Assembly: GCA_030832135.1 (NCBI GenBank)
Contig: JAURJS010000080.1
Coordinates: forward strand, 1-15,346
From: Candidatus Planktophila sp.
Lineage (GTDB): Bacteria; Actinomycetota; Actinomycetes; Nanopelagicales; Nanopelagicaceae
Reading direction: 5' to 3'
DNA: 15,346 bases
Under the pieces are notes generated by a model that saw only the letters and a program-made list of their open reading frames with translations, was not told the origin of the DNA and made no database searches. How positions within the stretch are numbered: the first letter of the stretch is position 1; each line of letters opens with the position of its first letter. Below are positions 9,951 through 15,346 of the stretch, one piece after another. A program made the position numbers and the translations under genes.

Positions 9951-10292
9951 ATGGCAAGTGCAATTCGCGGTAGTCGTGTCGGCGCTGGCCCAATGGGCGA
10001 GGCTGAGCGCGGTGATCAGATTGAACGCGCATCGGTCTCTTATTGGTGCGCCAATGGACATGAAGTTCGACCATCATTTGCAGTGGAAGAGACAGTTGAG
10101 ATTCCAGCGCAATGGGATTGCCCAAAGTGCGGACTTCCAGCAGGTCGTGATCGCAACAATCCACCGAGCGCGGTAGTCAATGTTCCATACAAGACTCACC
10201 TTGCATATGTGAAGGAGCGTCGCTCTGATACAGAAGGTGCGAAGATTCTAGAAGATGCCCTCCGCAAACTTCGCGGAGATGACATCGACTAG
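9951..10292 (+). CDS. rbpA: RbpA, RNA polymerase-binding protein
   Basis: RbpA is an actinobacterial transcription factor that binds RNA polymerase and the housekeeping sigma factor and stabilises open promoter complexes. The product is 113 residues. The N-terminal tail has the basic MASAIRGSRVG motif. The core domain shows zinc-type ligands C33, H37, C57 and C60 (WCANGH and CPKCG), a full set as in Streptomyces RbpA. The C-terminal basic linker and sigma-interaction helix follow (THLAYVKERRSDTEGAKILEDAL). GAAGGG at 9938-9943 is a reasonable ribosome site. Tandem TAG stops end the gene (10290-10295), and the convergent pgi stop is only 9 bases away. Confidence 0.97.
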   Translation: MASAIRGSRVGAGPMGEAERGDQIERASVSYWCANGHEVRPSFAVEETVEIPAQWDCPKCGLPAGRDRNNPPSAVVNVPYKTHLAYVKERRSDTEGAKILEDALRKLRGDDID

Positions 10293-10301
10293 TAGAAGGC
10301 T

Positions 10302-11855
10302 TTAGAGCTCTCTCGCAGCTGAAAGAATTTCCTCAATACCCGCACTACGGTTCTTCAGATGAAGACGTAGGAGCGGGTATTGACGTTTTGCAAGAGCTTT
10401 TCCATCTCCTAGGCCTTGTGCCGCAACGAGCGTTCCAAATGAGAAGTCACGACCTGGAATATCAAAGTCACAATCGACTTCACCTGTTATCTGAATAAAT
10501 GTTCCATTGGGTTGACCGGCCTTATGGAATTGGCCAGTTGAATGCATAAAGCGTGGACCCCAACCAAAAGTTGTTGGACGTCCGGATGCGGTTGCAATCA
10601 ATGAGCGAAGTTCTTCTAAAGCAACGTCATCTCTGCGATCGAGGTAAGCCATGATGGAGATATATCCGTCATCAGCTGTCTGCGAAATCATCTGCAATAG
10701 AGAGTCCTTAATGGATGAGCCGGCGCCGAAGATTTCCACATCGCCTTCAGTGGAATCAGGTGAGAGCGCAGGGGAGATGGTCTTGCCGGATGATTTCCAC
10801 TCAGTAAGTAGCGCGAGCGTCTGCTCTTTAGCTTCAGTGACATTCGGTTGATTAAATGGATCAATCTCTAGCGCCGCACCGATTATCGCTGTGACCCACT
10901 CCCAGAAGATGAAGTGAGCGCCTAACGGTGCGACAACGTTGAGATCGGCTCCTTCATCGGAGAATGAGATGGTAAATGGATTACCTACTTCGGCAGCAGC
11001 GACAGACTCTGCAACCACAGGAAGGCGACCCTTTCCATCCTTTCCAGTTGATTCGGCGATAAGTTGCTCAATCCAGTCAGATATTCCAGGAACAGAAGAG
11101 CCATGATCTGTGAAGGCGATGTATTGACCAGCAACCTCACTAAGAAGATAGGAGATGTCGAGAATTGTTTCATCGTTGGCAAGGAAGTCACTCTTCGCCT
11201 GTGATGCATCAGCTAAGACGCTCCAGATATCTATTCCAGCGAGAACTGCCGGCACAACGCCAAAGGCGCTGAGAGCGCTAAATCTCCCTCCAACATTGGG
11301 GTCTGCGTTAACCACGGTGAATCCTGCCGCGCGAGTTTCAATATCAAGTGGTGAACCAGGATCGGTAACGAAGATGATGTGTGATGTGACATCGAGACCT
11401 GCTTCAGCAACCTTTGCTTGAAAGAAGGCACGCTGTGATGATGTTTCAATGGTGGAGCCAGACTTTGAACTCACAACAAAGACTGTCTTACTGATATCTC
11501 CATTGAGAGCATGTGCAATGTAGTTAGGATCAGTTGAATCCACGATCATGATCTCTCGATTGAAGGTCTTAGAGAGCACCTCAGGAGCAAGAGATGAACC
11601 ACCCATGCCACAGAGCACTACGCGAGTCTTATCAGCGAACTTAGCTGCAAGTGCTGTGACTTCATCGCGAAGTGCTAGCGAACTCTCGGGAAGATCAACC
11701 CAGTTGAGGCGAATCGCAGCTTCCTCCGCTGCATCAGGACCCCATGTTGTTGCATCCTTTACAGCAATCTTCTGATGGACCTCTCGAAGATAGGAGTAAC
11801 GGGGGGATGTGCGATCGACTCGAGCCAGTGATGCTCCTGTAGTTGTTATTGTCAC
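10302..11855 (-). CDS. pgi: Glucose-6-phosphate isomerase (actinobacterial Tal-Pgi type)
   Basis: Pgi interconverts glucose-6-phosphate and fructose-6-phosphate. Length is 517 residues. It has two SIS-type sugar-isomerase lobes: GMGGSSLAPEV (83-93) and SSKSGSTIET (129-138) bind the sugar phosphate. Glu268 in AESTGK matches the catalytic Glu of the family. His444 in GQFHKAG is the likely ring-opening His, and a C-terminal Lys lies in GKALAKR (486 or 490). The sequence resembles the Pgi half of transaldolase-Pgi fusions and the stand-alone actinobacterial Pgi usually found beside tal, not the E. coli type. The GTG start is fixed by an AAGGAG overlapping the tkt stop. It is last in the ctaA-tkt-pgi run. 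No tal is adjacent. Confidence 0.95.
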   Translation of the reverse strand: MTITTTGASLARVDRTSPRYSYLREVHQKIAVKDATTWGPDAAEEAAIRLNWVDLPESSLALRDEVTALAAKFADKTRVVLCGMGGSSLAPEVLSKTFNREIMIVDSTDPNYIAHALNGDISKTVFVVSSKSGSTIETSSQRAFFQAKVAEAGLDVTSHIIFVTDPGSPLDIETRAAGFTVVNADPNVGGRFSALSAFGVVPAVLAGIDIWSVLADASQAKSDFLANDETILDISYLLSEVAGQYIAFTDHGSSVPGISDWIEQLIAESTGKDGKGRLPVVAESVAAAEVGNPFTISFSDEGADLNVVAPLGAHFIFWEWVTAIIGAALEIDPFNQPNVTEAKEQTLALLTEWKSSGKTISPALSPDSTEGDVEIFGAGSSIKDSLLQMISQTADDGYISIMAYLDRRDDVALEELRSLIATASGRPTTFGWGPRFMHSTGQFHKAGQPNGTFIQITGEVDCDFDIPGRDFSFGTLVAAQGLGDGKALAKRQYPLLRLHLKNRSAGIEEILSAAREL

Positions 11856-11862
11856 GGAAGTA

Positions 11863-11868
11863 CTCCTT
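11863..11868 (-). promoter_or_regulatory. Shine-Dalgarno for pgi overlapping the tkt stop
   Basis: On the minus strand AAGGAG covers part of the tkt TAA codon and ends 7 bases before the pgi GTG (11855-11853). This supports the GTG as start and suggests that ribosomes finishing tkt influence pgi initiation. Confidence 0.75.
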
Positions 11869-13918
11869 ACTTCAGCGCTGATTCGATATCGCCAACGATG
11901 CGGTCTACGGTGAAGCCAAACTCAGTGAAGAGCTTGGATGCGCCGGCAGATGCGCCGAAGTGATCGATTGAGATAATTACGCCATTGTCACCGACATACT
12001 CGCGCCATCCCTGTGAGATTCCCGCTTCCACACTTACACGTAGCTTTGCGCTCTTAGGTAGAACTGAATCACGGTATGAGGCAGGCTGCTCGTTAAACCA
12101 CTCAAGACATGGCGCGCTGACTACGCGAGTTGAGAGCCCCTTAGCCTCAAGTACGCTCTGTGTATCAAGAGCTAGCGCAACCTCTGAGCCTGTTGCGATG
12201 ATGACGATATCTGCGCTACCTGATGCCTCTTTAAGAATATATGCACCCTTATCAACTCCTGTGGCTGCGCCGTGTGTGGAGCGATCTACGGTGCGAAGGT
12301 TCTGGCGGGAGAGGAAGAGACCGGCAGGCTTCTGGCGCACGAGGATTGACTTCCATGCTTCACGCACCTCATTGCCATCTGCTGGGCGAATGACTGCAAA
12401 GTTAGGAATCGCTCTCATCGCGGCCAAGTGCTCAACAGGTTGATGAGTTGGTCCATCTTCACCGAGACCGATGGAATCGTGGGTCCAGATAAAGGTTGAA
12501 GGGATATCCATCAGAGCTGCAAGGCGCGCTGTTGGTCGCATGTAATCGCTAAAGACAGCGAAGGTGCCACCGAATGTGCGGGTAAGGCCATGCAAGGTGA
12601 TTCCATTGATAATCGAACCCATCGCATGTTCACGGATACCGAAGTGGATGATGCGACCGTATGGATCTGCATCCTTCATTGCACTCGATGCCGGTAGGAA
12701 TGACTTTCCACCCTCGATGGTGGTGTTATTGGAATCTGCAAGGTCGGCAGATCCACCCCAAAACTCTGGCAAGACCGCGGCGATTGCATTGATGACATGA
12801 CCTGATGCAGCGCGAGTTGCAACATCCTTGCCTGCCTCAAACTCTGGGAGCTTTGCATCCCAACCTGTAGGAAGTTCACGCTTTACGAGGCGCTCAAGGA
12901 GAGCCGCCTTCTCGCCATTGGCTGACTTCCAAGAGTCAAACTTCTTATTCCATTCTGCATGTGCTGCTGCGCCACGATCTTTTACTGAGCGAACATGTGC
13001 GAAGACATCTGCCGGCATAGCGAACTTCTCATCTGGATTTAGCCCAAGTTCAACCTTGGTCGCTGAAATCTCTTCATCACCGAGAGCAGAGCCATGTGAC
13101 TTTGCGGTTCCGCGAAGTTTTGGAGCTGGCCATGCAATTACAGAGTGCATGCGGATCAGTGATGGCTTACTGCGCTCTGCCTTTGCTGCAATGATTGCGG
13201 CATCAAGTGAAACCAAATCAATGTTGCCATCGGCCAGTGCTGCAACTTCTTGCACATGCCAACCATAGGCACGGTAACGAGCTGCGACATCTTCCGTAAA
13301 CGAGACGTGTGTGTCGCCCTCAATTGAGATGCGGTTATCGTCATAGATCATGTTGAGATTACCAAGAGCTTGCGTGCCAGCAAGAGAGGAAGCTTCAGCG
13401 CTTACGCCCTCTTGTAAATCTCCATCTGAACAGAGAACCCAGATATCGTGATCGAAGATAGATGCGCCATCGGCAGCTGTTGGGTCGAGTAATCCACGCT
13501 CATAACGAGCAGCCATCGCCATACCTACAGCAGTTGCAACTCCAGCGCCGAGGGGGCCAGTTGTTGTCTCTACACCTGCAGTGTGGCCAAACTCAGGATG
13601 GCCCGGTGTGAGCGAGCCCCAGGTGCGGAAAGATTGCATATCTTCCATCTCAAGGCCGTAACCGCTGAAGAAGAGCTGGGTATAGAGGGTAAGTGATGAG
13701 TGGCCACATGAGAGGACGAAGCGATCGCGACCAAGCCAGGAAGGATCTGATGGATCGTGGCGGAGATGGCGTTGGAAAAGATTGTAAGCAACAGGGGCGA
13801 GTGACATTGCGGTACCAGGATGGCCATTACCAACCTTCTGCACTGCATCCATCGCTAAGGCGCGGGCATATGCAACTGCGCGATCGTCGAGCTCTGTCCA
13901 TCCGGTCATTGTTGTCAT
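11867..13918 (-). CDS. tkt: Transketolase
   Basis: Transketolase moves two-carbon ketol units between sugar phosphates using thiamine diphosphate, linking the pentose phosphate pathway with glycolysis. Length is 683 residues, typical. The N-terminal TPP domain has H33 in GNGHPGTAMS, H73, the GPLGAG loop (121-126), and the TPP/metal motif running from S164-D-G-D167 to N195. The middle Pyr domain has the catalytic Glu430 in FGIREHAMG and GEDGPTHQPVEHLA. The C-terminal domain is complete. AGGAG on the minus strand (13928-13924), 5 bases before the ATG, supports the start. It is 12 bases after ctaA and 11 before pgi, so it is the middle gene of an operon. tal, zwf, opcA and pgl, usual neighbours in actinobacteria, are missing here. 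Confidence 0.98.
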   Translation of the reverse strand: MTTMTGWTELDDRAVAYARALAMDAVQKVGNGHPGTAMSLAPVAYNLFQRHLRHDPSDPSWLGRDRFVLSCGHSSLTLYTQLFFSGYGLEMEDMQSFRTWGSLTPGHPEFGHTAGVETTTGPLGAGVATAVGMAMAARYERGLLDPTAADGASIFDHDIWVLCSDGDLQEGVSAEASSLAGTQALGNLNMIYDDNRISIEGDTHVSFTEDVAARYRAYGWHVQEVAALADGNIDLVSLDAAIIAAKAERSKPSLIRMHSVIAWPAPKLRGTAKSHGSALGDEEISATKVELGLNPDEKFAMPADVFAHVRSVKDRGAAAHAEWNKKFDSWKSANGEKAALLERLVKRELPTGWDAKLPEFEAGKDVATRAASGHVINAIAAVLPEFWGGSADLADSNNTTIEGGKSFLPASSAMKDADPYGRIIHFGIREHAMGSIINGITLHGLTRTFGGTFAVFSDYMRPTARLAALMDIPSTFIWTHDSIGLGEDGPTHQPVEHLAAMRAIPNFAVIRPADGNEVREAWKSILVRQKPAGLFLSRQNLRTVDRSTHGAATGVDKGAYILKEASGSADIVIIATGSEVALALDTQSVLEAKGLSTRVVSAPCLEWFNEQPASYRDSVLPKSAKLRVSVEAGISQGWREYVGDNGVIISIDHFGASAGASKLFTEFGFTVDRIVGDIESALK

Positions 13919-13930
13919 GGCTTCTCCTGG

Positions 13931-14794
13931 TTATGTGGTTTCTAAAATATAGAACTGGGTGAGACGGACTCGCCACGCTGCGATCCAAAGAATTGATGAT
14001 CCCAATAGGTGAAGGATTACTAAACCTTCCGGTACTCCCAAGAGATATTGGGCATAGCCGATCACGCCTTGGGCGAGGGTGATTCCTAAAAATATTGCAA
14101 GAAGCTTCTGGGTGTTATTAGCAAAATTACTGAATCGCTTATAGATTCCAATTAAGGTGAGCAAGATGAGCGCAACAACAAGATATCCATGGATGCCTGC
14201 AACGAGCTCAACTGCGATATCGAGTCGAGGTGTTTCGGAATCACCTGCATGAGGACCTGCACCTGTTACCAAAGTTCCCGCTGCAATGACGGTGAAGGTG
14301 AGCGCAGTATGGAGAGTTAAGTAGTTTGATCTCCGCGGCTCTGAAATCCTTGTTGATTTCGTTCTCGTCAAGAGGGACTGTGCCGCTGCGATGAGAATGA
14401 TGGAGAGAATGAAATGCGATGCCACTGAGATGGGATTGAGTTTTGTCAGTACGGTGATACCGCCGAGGATTCCTTGACCGAAGATTCCAGCAATCTGTGC
14501 CAGGGCGAGCAGACGGAGATCGCGACGACCTGCGCGGAGAACAACTGCAATCATCAAGAGCGCTGCGAAGAGAAGTGCAAAGGTGAGAAGGCGATTGCCG
14601 AATTCAACCCAGGCATGAAATGCGCCCTCTGCTTGGCCATCCACGGGGAAGTATGAATCGGATGTGCACTCGGGCCAGGTGGGGCAGCCAAGTCCAGATC
14701 CGGTAACGCGAACCGCGCCACCTGTGAGGACAAGGAGGGCCTGGAGGGCTAAGAGCAGGCGTGCTACTGGAGTCAGGGCCCGAGTAGCTAACAT
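13931..14794 (-). CDS. ctaA: CtaA, heme A synthase (COX15/CtaA family)
   Basis: CtaA oxidises the C8 methyl of heme O to make heme A for aa3-type cytochrome oxidase, in the cytoplasmic membrane. Length is 287 residues with about eight hydrophobic helices. Family landmarks are GGAVRVTGSGLGCPTWPEC (25-43) with C37 and C43 in the first extracellular loop; H60-x3-E64 in HAWVEFGNR; H127 in VASHF; GAGPHAGD near 178; H202 in GIHGY; and H262 in LHLLGS. The four His are the expected heme ligands. The ATG has a modest GTAGG upstream. It leads the minus-strand run into tkt. ctaB (heme O synthase), often next to tkt in actinobacteria, is not in this window. Confidence 0.94.
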   Translation of the reverse strand: MLATRALTPVARLLLALQALLVLTGGAVRVTGSGLGCPTWPECTSDSYFPVDGQAEGAFHAWVEFGNRLLTFALLFAALLMIAVVLRAGRRDLRLLALAQIAGIFGQGILGGITVLTKLNPISVASHFILSIILIAAAQSLLTRTKSTRISEPRRSNYLTLHTALTFTVIAAGTLVTGAGPHAGDSETPRLDIAVELVAGIHGYLVVALILLTLIGIYKRFSNFANNTQKLLAIFLGITLAQGVIGYAQYLLGVPEGLVILHLLGSSILWIAAWRVRLTQFYILETT

Positions 14795-14800
14795 GGCGCT

Positions 14801-14806
14801 AGCCTA
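14801..14806 (-). promoter_or_regulatory. Candidate -10 box (TAGGCT) for ctaA, possibly leaderless
   Basis: On the minus strand TAGGCT fits TAnnnT and lies 6 bases before the ctaA ATG, which would put the transcription start at or near the A of ATG. No good -35 is seen at normal spacing. Leaderless mRNAs are common in actinobacteria, so this is plausible but weak. The spacer between ctaA and sufR is only 76 bases and must hold both divergent promoters. Confidence 0.25.
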
Positions 14807-14857
14807 CCGAGGTGAGCCCTCTTGAGCGTGCCAAGTGGCGAGGTGGCGGCATTTAGG

Positions 14858-14874
14858 TCACAATAGTGTTGTGA
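14858..14874 (+). promoter_or_regulatory. Inverted repeat on the sufR start codon, likely SufR operator
   Basis: TCACAA-TAGTG-TTGTGA is a perfect 6-bp inverted repeat with a 5-base spacer. The right arm contains the GTG start of the regulator gene (14871-14873). Its inner form, ACAAT-N5-TGTGA, differs in one base from the ACACT-N5-TGTGA site I recall for Mycobacterium tuberculosis SufR. The position fits autorepression of sufR and the suf genes expected downstream. It is 63 bases from the ctaA start, so an effect on ctaA is possible but less likely. Confidence 0.7.
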
Positions 14875-15346
14875 AAATCGACGAGCTCAGTACCCGCAAC
14901 GCGGTCGCTCGCTCGGTCCTCGAAAATGGCCCTTCAACGGCTGTCGTTATCGGAGAGCGCCTTGGATTAACCCCTGCGGGTGTACGTCGCCACCTCGATC
15001 ATCTGATTGAGGATGGCATCCTTGAGGCGAAGGAACCTCACAGCGCGCTTTCGAGAGGGCGAGGACGCCCCTCCAAGGTATTTATTATGACCGATGCAGG
15101 TCGCGAGAAGTTTGAGCATTCCTACGATGATCTCGCAGTGGCGGCGCTTAAATTCATAACGGCACAAGCCGGCCCACACCTTGTCAATATCTTTGCAAAG
15201 TTCCGCGCAGATGAGATGGGTCGTCGCGCCCAACAGATGCTTGGCAGAAGCAAGAATAAGAATCAAGAGCTCGCGGAGTTTCTCACCAAGGAAGGCTATG
15301 CAACTTCAGTGCAGCCTAAAGGCTTGGGGCAGGAGCTATGTCAGCA
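14871..15346 (+). CDS. sufR: SufR-like Fe-S-responsive repressor (3'-truncated by window)
   Basis: SufR is a winged-helix repressor with an Fe-S cluster that controls its own gene and the sufBDCSU operon for Fe-S cluster assembly. The window holds 158 complete codons and the frame is still open at the last base. Residues about 22-46 form the helix-turn-helix (ERLGLTPAGVRRHLDHL), followed by the wing with GRGRPSKVFIMTDAGREKF, as in actinobacterial SufR. The last visible residues, GLGQELCQ with Cys157, match the place where the family's first cluster-ligating Cys occurs; further Cys would lie beyond the window. The GTG start is chosen because it begins the HTH domain at the usual distance and lies at the inverted repeat. 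No Shine-Dalgarno is seen, so the mRNA may be leaderless. An unrelated ArsR/DeoR-like regulator is the alternative. Confidence 0.85.
   Translation, partial: MKIDELSTRNAVARSVLENGPSTAVVIGERLGLTPAGVRRHLDHLIEDGILEAKEPHSALSRGRGRPSKVFIMTDAGREKFEHSYDDLAVAALKFITAQAGPHLVNIFAKFRADEMGRRAQQMLGRSKNKNQELAEFLTKEGYATSVQPKGLGQELCQ

Noticed and set aside
11985..12443. Plus-strand 152-codon open frame inside tkt
   Set aside because: It is antisense to the conserved transketolase C-terminal half and lacks a plausible start region or domain.
14967..15266. Minus-strand 99-codon open frame
   Set aside because: It lies antisense to the sufR-like gene, whose plus-strand frame has a clear winged-helix sequence; the reverse product shows no family resemblance.

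Overview
The window reads as a piece of a compact actinobacterial chromosome. The block uvrA-uvrC-rapZ-yvcK-whiA, then gap-pgk-tpiA-secG-rbpA, then pgi/tkt, ctaA and a SufR-type regulator is the conserved order seen in Streptomyces, Mycobacterium and relatives. RbpA and this WhiA type are essentially actinobacterial markers. G+C by spot counts is only about 50%, and intergenic spaces are short. This suggests a streamlined, lower-GC actinobacterium, for example a freshwater acI/Nanopelagicales-like lineage. That placement is inference and was not tested.

Layout. Positions 1-6513 (+) hold the 3' end of uvrA, then uvrC, rapZ, yvcK and whiA, nearly end to end: nucleotide excision repair followed by the widespread rapZ-yvcK-whiA trio. 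Positions 6514-6648 are the only sizeable gap before gap and hold two hairpins and promoter-like sequence. Positions 6649-9659 (+) hold gap, pgk and tpiA, three consecutive enzymes of lower glycolysis. Positions 9717-10292 (+) hold secG and rbpA. Positions 10302-14794 (-) hold a convergent operon read ctaA, tkt, pgi: heme A synthase, transketolase and phosphoglucose isomerase. A 76-bp divergent spacer leads to a sufR-like repressor gene (+) that runs off the end of the window.

How it fits together. Pgi, Gap, Pgk and TpiA are central glycolysis/gluconeogenesis, and Tkt links them to the pentose phosphates. YvcK is a carbon-metabolism and envelope-linked factor, SecG belongs to the Sec translocon, RbpA supports the housekeeping sigma factor, CtaA supplies heme A for cytochrome oxidase, and SufR controls Fe-S cluster assembly. 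No stretch over 300 bases lacks a gene. I see no mobile element, tRNA, rRNA or CRISPR array.

I did not find a previously undescribed system; this is core genome. The most interesting points are a perfect inverted repeat (TCACAA-N5-TTGTGA) sitting on the sufR start codon, the absence of tal/zwf/opcA/pgl between tkt and pgi and of ctaB near ctaA, the structured gap leader, and a histone-like Lys/Ala tail on UvrA.
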